From NCBI GenBank assembly GCA_004211235.1, contig SEEY01000189.1, forward strand, positions 1-7,271: DNA of 7,271 nt, written 5' to 3'. Shown here piece after piece: positions 1 to 6,644 of the stretch; position 1 is the stretch's first letter; the number at the start of each line of letters is the position of its first letter. The notes beneath the pieces were generated by a model that did no database searches, had not been told where the DNA came from, and worked only from the letters and a program-made list of their open reading frames with translations. The position numbers and the translations under genes are program-made. The DNA is from Rubrivivax sp. (GTDB lineage: Bacteria > Pseudomonadota > Gammaproteobacteria > Burkholderiales > Burkholderiaceae).

Positions 1-67
1 GGCGGGGAGGTGCGCCGGTGAGCGTGGGCGTTGGCGATCATCCGCCCGCGCCAACACCGGATGCCCC
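1..67 (+). other. Upstream region with a nested inverted repeat
   Basis: This is the non-coding lead-in to the first gene. It holds two nested perfect inverted repeats: CCGGTG (15-20) with CACCGG (55-60), and TTGGCG (31-36) with CGCCAA (49-54). The right arms are contiguous, while the left arms are separated by 10 nt, so a folded RNA would be a 12-bp stem with a left-hand bulge and a 12-nt loop. The structure ends 7 nt before the ATG at 68. No T-run follows, so it is not a typical intrinsic terminator. I see no convincing promoter and no strong Shine-Dalgarno sequence. The reading frame of the next gene stays open back to the window edge, but it contains no alternative start codon there. Confidence 0.35.
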
Positions 68-1789
68 ATGCCTGACCTGCTCGCCGCCCTCCCAGCCCCG
101 CCCGCCGCAGATCCGCACGACGACATCGACCGGCGCGCGCCGCTGAAATCTGCGGCGGCGGCCCTCGCCGCGGCCTCGGCGCTGACCGCCTGCGGTGGCG
201 GTGGCAGCACCGGCGCCGGCAGCAGCCCCGGTCCGGGCTCCGTGCCCGTGGCTGCACCGCCGCCGCCTCCACCGCCAACCGACGCCGAGGCGGCGCGCTT
301 CCTCGCCCAGGCCGGCTTCGCCGCGTCGACGGCCGACATGGCCACCGTCAAGGCCAATGGCTACGCCGCCTGGCTGGACGCCCAGTTCGCGATGCCGGTT
401 GCCGCGGGTCATTTCGACTGGATGGTGGAAAAGGGCTATGCGGTGGACGCCAACCGCAACAGCTTCACCGGGCTGGACAACACGCTCTGGCGCAAGCTGA
501 TGTCGGCGCCCGACACGCTGCGCCAGCGCGTCGTGCTGGCGCTGTCGGAGATCTTCGTCGTGTCGATGGCCGGCCTGCCCGCACAGTGGCGCGGCTTCAT
601 GGGCGCGGCCTATGTCGACCTGCTGGAGCAGCATGCCTTCGGCAACTACCGCACGCTGATCGAGGCCGTGTCGCTGTCGCCGGCCATGGGCGTCTACCTC
701 AACATGCGCGGCAACCAGAAGGAAGACACCCGCACCGGCCGCGTGCCCGACGAGAACTACGCCCGCGAGGTGATGCAGCTGTTCAGCATCGGCCTGGTGC
801 AGCTCAATGCCGACGGCACGGCCAAGCTCGGCAGCGACGGCAAGCCGCTGGAGACCTACACGCAGGCGCAGATCACCGAGCTGGCCCGCGTCTTCACCGG
901 CTGGGACTACGACGGCACGAGCAGCACGGACCCGGCCTATGTGAAGAAGCCGATGGTCAACACCGCATCCCGCTTCTCCACCGGTGCGAAGAAGGTGCTG
1001 GGGGTCGACATCCCCGCCACTGCCGACGGCGCCACGGCCATGAAGACGGCCATGGACACGCTCGCCAACCATGCCAACGTCGGCCCCTTCATCGGCCGCC
1101 AGCTGATCCAGCGCCTGGTGACCTCGAACCCGAGCCCGGCCTACGTGGCGCGCGTGTCCGCCGTGTGGGCCGACAACGGTTCTGGCGTGCGTGGCGATCT
1201 GAAGGCGGTGCTGCGCGCGGTGCTGCTGGATAGCGAAGCGCGCAGCGTGCCGACCACCAACTCCGCCGGCAAGCTGCGCGAGCCGGTGCAGCGCCTGCTG
1301 CAGTGGGCGCGGACCTTCAGCGCCGCGTCGCCCACCGCGCTGTGGAACATCGGCGATACCAGCAACCCCGCCACGCGCCTGGGGCAGAGCCCGTTGCGCA
1401 GCGGCTCGGTCTTCAACTTCTTCCGCCCGGGCTATGTGCCGCCGGGCTCCACGCTCGGCAGCAACGGCGTCACGGCGCCGGAATTCCAGCTCTGCAACGA
1501 GAGCACGGCCGCGGGTTATCTCAATTTCCTGCAAACGGCCATCGCCAGCGGGATCGGCGAGGTCAAGGTCAGCTACACCGCGGAGCTGGCGCTGGTGGCG
1601 GACCCGCCGGGGCTGGTTGCCAACCTGGCACTGCGGCTGGGCGGCGGCGGCATCTCGGCGGCGACCGAATCGACCGTTGCGACCGCCGTCGCCACCATCA
1701 GCGCCAGCACCGACACCGGCAAGCTCAACCGCGTGTACGCCGCCATCCTGATGCTGATGGCCTGCCCCGACTACCTGGTCCAGAAATGA
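68..1789 (+). CDS. DUF1800 family exported protein, probable Tat lipoprotein
   Basis: This 573-residue protein belongs to the DUF1800 family, whose biochemical role is not established. Family hallmarks are visible: the PDENYAREVMQLFSIGL block (227-243), ELARVFTGW (271-279), FIGRQLIQRLVTSNPSP (341-357), RGDLKAVLRAVLLD (375-388), REPVQRLLQWAR (404-415), LRSGSVFNFFRPGYVPPG (443-460) and the C-terminal ACPDYLV. The N-terminus has a twin-arginine stretch (DRRAPLK, 21-27), an Ala-rich hydrophobic segment and a lipobox LTAC with Cys42. A Gly-rich stretch and a Pro-rich linker (64-70 is all Pro) follow, so I infer a lipid-anchored envelope protein exported by Tat. ATG 68 is the only in-frame start in the window ahead of the signal; it leaves an unusually long 21-residue lead before the arginines, and its ribosome binding site is weak. 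Its stop overlaps the start of the DUF1501 gene, so the two are surely co-translated. Confidence 0.88.
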   Translation: MPDLLAALPAPPAADPHDDIDRRAPLKSAAAALAAASALTACGGGGSTGAGSSPGPGSVPVAAPPPPPPPTDAEAARFLAQAGFAASTADMATVKANGYAAWLDAQFAMPVAAGHFDWMVEKGYAVDANRNSFTGLDNTLWRKLMSAPDTLRQRVVLALSEIFVVSMAGLPAQWRGFMGAAYVDLLEQHAFGNYRTLIEAVSLSPAMGVYLNMRGNQKEDTRTGRVPDENYAREVMQLFSIGLVQLNADGTAKLGSDGKPLETYTQAQITELARVFTGWDYDGTSSTDPAYVKKPMVNTASRFSTGAKKVLGVDIPATADGATAMKTAMDTLANHANVGPFIGRQLIQRLVTSNPSPAYVARVSAVWADNGSGVRGDLKAVLRAVLLDSEARSVPTTNSAGKLREPVQRLLQWARTFSAASPTALWNIGDTSNPATRLGQSPLRSGSVFNFFRPGYVPPGSTLGSNGVTAPEFQLCNESTAAGYLNFLQTAIASGIGEVKVSYTAELALVADPPGLVANLALRLGGGGISAATESTVATAVATISASTDTGKLNRVYAAILMLMACPDYLVQK

Positions 1790-3162
1790 AGCCCAACAAA
1801 CTCCCCGAACTGCAGCGCCGCGAGTTCCTGCGCCGTGCCTCCGCCCTCGGCGTGGCCGGCACCGCGGCGCCCTGGGCGTTGTCGCTGGCCGGCATCGGCG
1901 AGGCCGCGGCGGCCACGACGCCGGGTGACTACAAGGCGCTGGTCTGCGTCTTCCTCTATGGCGGCAACGACTACGGCAACACCCTCGTGCCCTACGACGC
2001 AGCCGGCCATGCCGCCTACAGCACGATCCGCCAGACGCTCGCCATCCCGCGCGACACGCTCGCGGCCACGGCGCTGCCGGCCGGGAGCGACGGCCGTCAG
2101 ATGGCACTGGCGCCCAACCTGGGCAAGCTCAAGGGCCTGTGGGATGCCGGCAGGCTCGCCGTGCAGCTCAACGTCGGCACGTTGGTGCAGCCGACGACGC
2201 TGGCGCAGTACAAGGCGCAGAGCGTGCCGCTGCCGCCCAAGCTGTTCTCGCACAACGACCAGCAATCCGTCTGGCAGGCCAGCTCGCCCGAGGGCGCCAC
2301 GTCGGGCTGGGGTGGGCGGCTCGGCGACCTGTTCCTGAGCGGCAACGGCACCTCCACCTTCACCTGCATCAACGTCTCGGGCAACGCCGTCTACATGGCC
2401 GGCAAACAGGCCGTGCAGTACCAGGTCTCGACCAGCGGCGCGGTGCCCATCAACGGCATCACCAAGTCGCTGTATGGCTCGGCCGCCTGCTCCACCGCGC
2501 TTCGCTCGCTGATCACCGCCGACCGCACGCACTGGATGGAGGCCGAGCTCAACCGCGTCGTGAAGCGCTCGGTGGACGCGCAGGCCACGCTGGGCACGGC
2601 GCTGGCCGCGGTGCCGGCCTTCGGCACTGCGTTCGACACGACGGCGTCACTCTCCAACCAGTTGCTGATGGTCGCCAAGCTCATCGCCGCACGCCAGGCG
2701 CTGGGCGCGGCGCGCCAGGTCTACTTCGTTTCCATCGGCGGCTTCGACCTGCACGACCTGCTCGTCACCCAGCATCCGCTGCTCATGACCCAGGTGGGCG
2801 ACGCCCTCGCCAGCTTCCACGCCGCCACCGTCGAGCTCGGCGTGGCCGACAAGGTGACCACCTTCACCGCCAGCGACTTCGGCCGCACGCTGACCAGCAA
2901 CGGCGACGGCAGCGACCACGGCTGGGGCAGCCACCACTTCGTCATGGGCGGCGCGGTGAAGGGCGGGCGCTTCTACGGCACGCTGCCGTCGGTGAGCGTC
3001 AACGGGCCGGATGACGTCGGCCAGGGTCGGCTTCTGCCGACCACGTCGGTGGACCAACTCGCGGCGACGCTGGCGACGTGGATGGGCGTGTCGGCGACGG
3101 ACCTGCCGATGGTGTTGCCGCAGATCGGCAACTACACCCAGAAGGACCTGGGCTACTTCTGA
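1786..3162 (+). CDS. DUF1501 family protein with Tat signal
   Basis: This 458-residue protein belongs to DUF1501, a family related to the alkaline phosphatase/sulfatase fold, for which no general activity is established. The N-terminus is a textbook Tat leader: QRREFLRRAS (10-19), a hydrophobic stretch, then an Ala-rich cleavage region near residues 38-44. Family motifs include FLYGGNDYGNTLVPYD (56-71), SHNDQQSVWQ (155-164), IGGFDLHD (317-324), ASDFGRTLTSNGDGSDHGWG (362-381) followed by SHH, and GRLLPTTSVDQ (414-424). The conserved Asp and His residues in these motifs resemble metal ligands of the superfamily, which is an inference. The start codon lies inside the DUF1800 stop (ATGA, 4-nt overlap). 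No separate Shine-Dalgarno sequence is seen, so translation should be coupled. The product probably acts with the DUF1800 protein in the periplasm. Length is normal for the family and nothing is broken. Confidence 0.9.
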   Translation: MKPNKLPELQRREFLRRASALGVAGTAAPWALSLAGIGEAAAATTPGDYKALVCVFLYGGNDYGNTLVPYDAAGHAAYSTIRQTLAIPRDTLAATALPAGSDGRQMALAPNLGKLKGLWDAGRLAVQLNVGTLVQPTTLAQYKAQSVPLPPKLFSHNDQQSVWQASSPEGATSGWGGRLGDLFLSGNGTSTFTCINVSGNAVYMAGKQAVQYQVSTSGAVPINGITKSLYGSAACSTALRSLITADRTHWMEAELNRVVKRSVDAQATLGTALAAVPAFGTAFDTTASLSNQLLMVAKLIAARQALGAARQVYFVSIGGFDLHDLLVTQHPLLMTQVGDALASFHAATVELGVADKVTTFTASDFGRTLTSNGDGSDHGWGSHHFVMGGAVKGGRFYGTLPSVSVNGPDDVGQGRLLPTTSVDQLAATLATWMGVSATDLPMVLPQIGNYTQKDLGYF

Positions 3163-3194
3163 CAGGGTGCGGCGCGCTGCCTAAGATGGCGCGC
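3159..3194 (+). promoter_or_regulatory. Probable sigma-70 promoter of ggt, giving a leaderless mRNA
   Basis: The -35 box CTGACA (3159-3164, 5 of 6 to consensus) overlaps the TGA stop of the DUF1501 gene. A 17-nt spacer (3165-3181) is followed by the -10 box TAAGAT (3182-3187, 4 of 6, keeping the first TA and final AT). The expected transcription start is about 3194, one base before ATG 3195. No Shine-Dalgarno sequence precedes the gene, which fits leaderless initiation. The box matches and spacing are read directly; promoter activity is inferred. Confidence 0.6.
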
Positions 3195-4958
3195 ATGCCC
3201 TTGAAGACACTTTGCATCGCCGCGCTGCTGGCGTCTGCCGGCGCGCTGGCCCAGCCTGTCGAGCAGCCCGAAGCCGCCACCACACGCGCCGCCCGGCCGG
3301 TCGGCCTGACGGCGCCAGTCCAGCGCTTTGCCGTCACGGCGGCGAACCCGCTCGCTGCGCAGGCCGGGCTGGAAGTGCTGCGCGCCGGCGGCTCGGCCGT
3401 CGATGCCACCATCGCCGTGCAGGCCGTGCTCGGCCTCGTCGAGCCGCAGTCCAGCGGCATCGCCGGCGGCGCCTTCCTGATGCACTGGGACGGGCGCCAG
3501 GTGCAGAGCTACGACGGCCGCGAGACGGCGCCGGCTGCGGCCACGCCGGGCATGTTCCTCAAGCCCGACGGCAAGCCGCTGGCGATGCGCGACGCCATCA
3601 TGAGCGGCCTGTCCACCGGCGTGCCGGGCGTGCTGGCCATGCTGGCCGAGGCGCACAAGGCCCACGGCAGCCTGCCGTGGGCGCGGTTGTTCGAGCCGGC
3701 CATCCGGCTGGCCGATCAGGGCTTTGCCATCAGCCCGCGCCTGTTCGAGCTGGCCTCGGGCGAGGCCGCGCTGCGAAGGGACGCCCAGGCGGCGGCCTAC
3801 TTCTTCGATGCCGCCGGCAACGCCAGGCCGGTCGGCACCTTGCTGAAGAACCCCGCGTATGCCGCGGTGCTGCGCGGCATCGCCAAGCGGGGTGCGGCGG
3901 GCTTCTACGAAGGCGCGGTGGCCGAGGACATCGTGCGCCGAGTGCAGGGCCATGCCCGGCCGGGGCTGCTGAGCACCGATGACCTGGCCGGCTACAAGCC
4001 GGTGGTGCGCCCGCCGCTGTGCAATGAATGGCGCAGTTATCGCGTCTGCGGCTTCGGCCCGCCGACGTCCGGCCACCTGACGCTGATGCAGATCCTCGGC
4101 CTGCTCGACACGCAACCCCAGGCGCGCACCGCCAGGGGCCTCACTGCCGACTGGCTGCATGCCTATGCCGAGGCGTCCAAGCTGGCCTTTGCCGACCGGG
4201 CGCAGTTCATCGGCGACCCGGCCTTCGTGGCGGCGCCGGGCGGCGACTGGCTCAACCTGCTGGCGCCGGCCTACCTTGCCGAGCGTGGCGCCCTGATCGG
4301 CGAGCGGGCGATGCCACCCGCCATGGCCGGCCAGCCCGGCATCCGGCACGCATGGGCGCCGCAGGCCGAGCAGCTCGAATCCGGCACCAGCCAGATCAGC
4401 GTCGTCGATGCCGAGGGCCATGCCGTGGCGATGACGACGAGCGTCGAGTCCGCCTTCGGCAACCGCGTCATGAGCGATGGCGGCACCGGCCTGGCCGGCG
4501 GCTTCATGCTGAACAACGAGCTGACCGACTTCTCGCTGAATCCGGTCGGTGGCGACGGCAAGCCGGTGGCCAATCGCGTCGAGGCCGGCAAGCGGCCGCG
4601 TTCCAGCATGGCGCCGACGCTCGTGTTCGACCGCGCAGGCAAGCTCGTCCTGGTGGCCGGATCTCCCGGCGGGCCGGTCATCATCCATTACGTCGCCAAG
4701 GTCATCACCGGCGCGCTGGCCTGGGGCCTGCCGGTGCAGCAGGCGGTGGACCTGCCGAACTTCGGCCACTTCAACACCGGCAGCCTGATCGTCGAGCGCG
4801 GCGCGCTGACGGTCGAACAGCTCGCCGACCTGCGCGGCCGTGGCCATGCGGTCGTGGAGACCGACCTGACCAGCGGGCTGCAGGTGCTGATGCGCACGCC
4901 GTCGGGCTGGGTCGGCGGCGCCGATCCACGCCGTGAGGGGGTCGTGTTGGGGGAGTGA
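3195..4958 (+). CDS. ggt: Periplasmic gamma-glutamyltransferase (gamma-glutamyl hydrolase/transpeptidase)
   Basis: This 587-residue N-terminal-nucleophile hydrolase cleaves or transfers the gamma-glutamyl group of glutathione and related amides. It is made as a precursor that cuts itself into two subunits. Residues 1-20 are a Sec signal peptide (MPLK, hydrophobic core, ALA-Q cleavage). Landmarks are GRETAP with Arg109 (substrate carboxylate), the processing site and nucleophile at Thr398 in GTSQISVVD, FGNRVM (421-426), NNELTDFS with Asp445, RPRSSMAPT (467-475, oxyanion Ser pair) and GSPGG (489-493). The predicted small subunit (398-587) is 190 residues, as in E. coli. Oddities: the usual His two residues after the nucleophile is Gln400, Glu418 stands where E. 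coli has Asn411, and the segment between Asp445 and the Ser pair is short, so a full lid loop is unlikely. The actual substrate is therefore uncertain. I chose ATG 3195 over the in-frame ATG 3186 because the latter lies inside the -10 box. Confidence 0.88.
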   Translation: MPLKTLCIAALLASAGALAQPVEQPEAATTRAARPVGLTAPVQRFAVTAANPLAAQAGLEVLRAGGSAVDATIAVQAVLGLVEPQSSGIAGGAFLMHWDGRQVQSYDGRETAPAAATPGMFLKPDGKPLAMRDAIMSGLSTGVPGVLAMLAEAHKAHGSLPWARLFEPAIRLADQGFAISPRLFELASGEAALRRDAQAAAYFFDAAGNARPVGTLLKNPAYAAVLRGIAKRGAAGFYEGAVAEDIVRRVQGHARPGLLSTDDLAGYKPVVRPPLCNEWRSYRVCGFGPPTSGHLTLMQILGLLDTQPQARTARGLTADWLHAYAEASKLAFADRAQFIGDPAFVAAPGGDWLNLLAPAYLAERGALIGERAMPPAMAGQPGIRHAWAPQAEQLESGTSQISVVDAEGHAVAMTTSVESAFGNRVMSDGGTGLAGGFMLNNELTDFSLNPVGGDGKPVANRVEAGKRPRSSMAPTLVFDRAGKLVLVAGSPGGPVIIHYVAKVITGALAWGLPVQQAVDLPNFGHFNTGSLIVERGALTVEQLADLRGRGHAVVETDLTSGLQVLMRTPSGWVGGADPRREGVVLGE

Positions 4959-5049
4959 CCACCCGTCCTGCGAGCTGACGGCGCCTTGTCCGACGTGCGC
5001 GGCACTGCGCTGCCATCTAGGCTGCTCAGCTTGTCAGCAGGAGGGGTGG
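4959..5049 (+). promoter_or_regulatory. Inverted repeat that can fold over the paoA ribosome binding site
   Basis: The gap between ggt and paoA begins directly after the ggt stop with CCACCCGTCCTGC (4959-4971). Its near-perfect reverse complement GCAGGAGGGGTGG lies at 5037-5049, with 12 of 13 positions paired and one G-G mismatch. The right arm contains the paoA Shine-Dalgarno AGGAGG. Smaller pairings sit inside: GCTGAC (4974-4979) with GTCAGC (5033-5038), which competes for two bases, and a hairpin GGCA/TGCC (5001-5004 with 5011-5014). In RNA that includes the ggt stop, the stem would mask the ribosome binding site. I found no T-run to make it a terminator and no well-spaced promoter in the gap. 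Confidence 0.5.
5039..5044 (+). promoter_or_regulatory. Strong Shine-Dalgarno sequence of paoA
   Basis: AGGAGG lies 8 nt before ATG 5053. It decides the start, because the reading frame is open further upstream (ATG at 4933 inside ggt) but no comparable site exists there. Starting at 5053 also places the twin-arginine motif near the N-terminus. Confidence 0.85.
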
Positions 5050-5052
5050 GCC

Positions 5053-5694
5053 ATGAACGATGGATACGGATGTCTTTCACGCCGTGACGTGCTGATTGCC
5101 AGCGCCAGTGCCGGCACGGCGACCATCTCGGTGGCCGGCGCGGCGGACGACGCGCCGCCCGCCACCGGCAGCCCGCCCGGCACGATGGTGCGCCTGACGC
5201 TGGAGGTGAACGGCAAGGCGCAGACGGTCGACGTCGACACGCGCACGACGCTGCTCGACCTGCTGCGCGAACAGCTCAAGCTGACCGGCACCAAGAAGGG
5301 CTGCGACCACGGCCAGTGCGGCGCCTGCACCGTGCTGCTGGACGGCCGGCGCATCAACAGCTGCCTGATGCTGGCCGCCATGGCGCCGGGCGCCAAGGTG
5401 ACGACCATCGAGGGCCTGGGCGCGCCGGGCAAACTGCATCCGCTGCAGGCCGCCTTCGTGGCCAAGGACGGCTACCAATGCGGCTACTGCACGCCGGGGC
5501 AGATCTGCTCGGCCGTCGGCATGCTGGACGAACTGCAACACGGCATGCCCAGCCACGTGACGGCAGACCTGGCCGTGAAGCCGCTGCTGTCCGCCGACGA
5601 GCTGCGCGAACGCATGAGCGGCAACATCTGCCGCTGCGGCGCCTACTCCAACATTGCCGAGGCCATCACGTCCGTGGCGAGGAGTGCCGCATGA
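5053..5694 (+). CDS. paoA: PaoA: Tat-exported [2Fe-2S] subunit of periplasmic aldehyde oxidoreductase
   Basis: This 213-residue protein is the iron-sulfur subunit of a xanthine-oxidase-family aldehyde oxidoreductase. It passes electrons from the molybdenum site towards FAD. The N-terminus carries the Tat motif SRRDVLIA (9-16), then a hydrophobic stretch ending near GAA (29-31). In E. coli this leader exports the whole folded complex, since PaoB and PaoC have none. A plant-type ferredoxin domain has Cys84, Cys89, Cys92 and Cys104 ([20 protein letters not shown]). The helical domain has Cys143 and Cys146 (QCGYCTPGQ) and Cys193 and Cys195 ([11 protein letters not shown]). The linker containing [10 protein letters not shown] is typical of PaoA, as remembered from the E. 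coli protein (229 aa). Its stop overlaps the paoB start by 4 nt. Confidence 0.93.
   Translation: MNDGYGCLSRRDVLIASASAGTATISVAGAADDAPPATGSPPGTMVRLTLEVNGKAQTVDVDTRTTLLDLLREQLKLTGTKKGCDHGQCGACTVLLDGRRINSCLMLAAMAPGAKVTTIEGLGAPGKLHPLQAAFVAKDGYQCGYCTPGQICSAVGMLDELQHGMPSHVTADLAVKPLLSADELRERMSGNICRCGAYSNIAEAITSVARSAA
5679..5684 (+). promoter_or_regulatory. Shine-Dalgarno sequence of paoB
   Basis: GAGGAG lies 6 nt before ATG 5691, within the last codons of paoA. It supports this start over the longer open frame that runs back into paoA. Confidence 0.8.
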
Positions 5695-6644
5695 AGGCCT
5701 TCACCTTCGAGCGCGCCCGCACGCCGGCCGAAGCCGCCGCCGCCGTCGCGCAGCGGCCCGATGCGCGCTTCATCGCCGGCGGCACCAATCTGCTGGACCT
5801 GATGAAGCTGCAGATCGAGACGCCGACCCACGTCGTCGACGTCAACGCGCTGGGCCTGGACCGTATCGAGGAAGTGCGCGACGGCGGCCTGCGCATCGGC
5901 GCGCTGGTGCGCAACAGCGACCTGGCGGCGGATGCCGCCGTGAAGCGCGACTACCCGGTGCTGTCGCGCGCGCTGCTGGCCGGCGCCTCGGGCCAGCTGC
6001 GCAACCGCGCGACGACGGCGGGCAACCTGCTGCAGCGCACGCGCTGCCCGTACTTCTACGACACGGCCCAGCCCTGCAACAAGCGCCAGCCCGGCAGCGG
6101 CTGTTCGGCCATCGGCGGGATCAGCCGGTCGCTGGCCGTCATCGGTTCAAGCAAGGCCTGCATCGCCACGCACCCGAGCGACATGGCCGTGGCCATGCGC
6201 GTGCTGGACGCCCAGGTCGAGACCGTCAAGCCCGACGGGCAGACGCGCCGCATCCCGATTGCCGACTTCCACAAGCTGCCCGGCGACACGCCGCACATCG
6301 AGCATGTGCTGGCGCACGGCGAGCTGATCACGTCGGTACTGCTGCCGGCGCCCGTTGCCGGCGTGCACGTCTACCGCAAGGTGCGGGACCGTGCGTCCTA
6401 TGCGTTCGCGCTGGTATCGGTCGCGGCCATCGTTCAACGCGACGGCACAGGCCGTGTCGCCTTCGGCGGCCTGGCGCACAAGCCCTGGCGCGTCGAGGCG
6501 GCGGAGGCCTCGCTGGGCAAGGGCGCCCAGGCCTTCGCGGCGCAGGCGTTCGCCGGCGCGAAGCCGACGGACGACAACGCCTTCAAGCTGCCCCTGGCCG
6601 AGCGCACGCTCGCCGGCATCCTCCAAGCTGCAAAGGCGACGTGA
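5691..6644 (+). CDS. paoB: PaoB: FAD and [4Fe-4S] subunit of periplasmic aldehyde oxidoreductase
   Basis: This 317-residue protein is the flavin subunit, which takes electrons from the iron-sulfur subunit and hands them to the final acceptor. FAD-binding features are [12 protein letters not shown] (28-39) and the second loop with TTAGNLLQ (108-115), characteristic of the CO dehydrogenase/xanthine dehydrogenase flavoprotein family. Cys119, Cys129, Cys138 and Cys157, spaced C-x9-C-x8-C-x18-C, lie in an insertion that in E. coli PaoB holds an additional [4Fe-4S] cluster; all four are present here. A C-terminal FAD-linked domain follows from about residue 210 ([17 protein letters not shown], 230-246). 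Length matches E. coli PaoB (318 aa). There is no signal peptide, consistent with co-export on the PaoA leader. The stop shares one base with the paoC start. Confidence 0.93.
   Translation: MKAFTFERARTPAEAAAAVAQRPDARFIAGGTNLLDLMKLQIETPTHVVDVNALGLDRIEEVRDGGLRIGALVRNSDLAADAAVKRDYPVLSRALLAGASGQLRNRATTAGNLLQRTRCPYFYDTAQPCNKRQPGSGCSAIGGISRSLAVIGSSKACIATHPSDMAVAMRVLDAQVETVKPDGQTRRIPIADFHKLPGDTPHIEHVLAHGELITSVLLPAPVAGVHVYRKVRDRASYAFALVSVAAIVQRDGTGRVAFGGLAHKPWRVEAAEASLGKGAQAFAAQAFAGAKPTDDNAFKLPLAERTLAGILQAAKAT

Noticed and set aside
253..277. CCG-rich repeat in the Pro-rich linker as a possible slippage or phase-variation site
   Set aside because: The tract is short and interrupted, and changes by whole triplets would not shift the frame.
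38..2107. Minus-strand open frame of 689 codons covering the DUF1800 gene and the start of the DUF1501 gene
   Set aside because: It is rich in Arg, Ala and Gly with no recognisable domain, as expected from the antisense of very GC-rich codons. The + strand proteins have clear family motifs.
3078..3194. Longer GGT start at 3078, or ATG 3186
   Set aside because: The 3078 start overlaps the DUF1501 gene and buries the signal peptide; 3186 lies inside the -10 box. ATG 3195 gives a standard Sec signal.
3153..4847. Minus-strand open frame of 564 codons opposite ggt
   Set aside because: Low-complexity Arg/Ala/Gly/His composition and no domain. The + strand encodes a complete GGT.
4986..5023. Promoter for paoA using TTGTCC (4986-4991)
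   Set aside because: No -10-like hexamer lies at 16-18 nt; the nearest AT-richer stretch (CATCTAGGCT) is too far away and matches poorly.
4933..5052. N-terminal extension of PaoA from ATG 4933
   Set aside because: It overlaps the ggt end, has no ribosome site, and would place the Tat motif about 50 residues in. AGGAGG before 5053 fixes the start.
4959..5052. Intrinsic terminator after ggt
   Set aside because: No compact GC hairpin followed by a T-run is present; the main inverted repeat has a 65-nt loop.
5316..5690. N-terminal extension of PaoB inside paoA
   Set aside because: The added residues are an out-of-frame reading of paoA; GAGGAG before 5691 and the family length support the short form.
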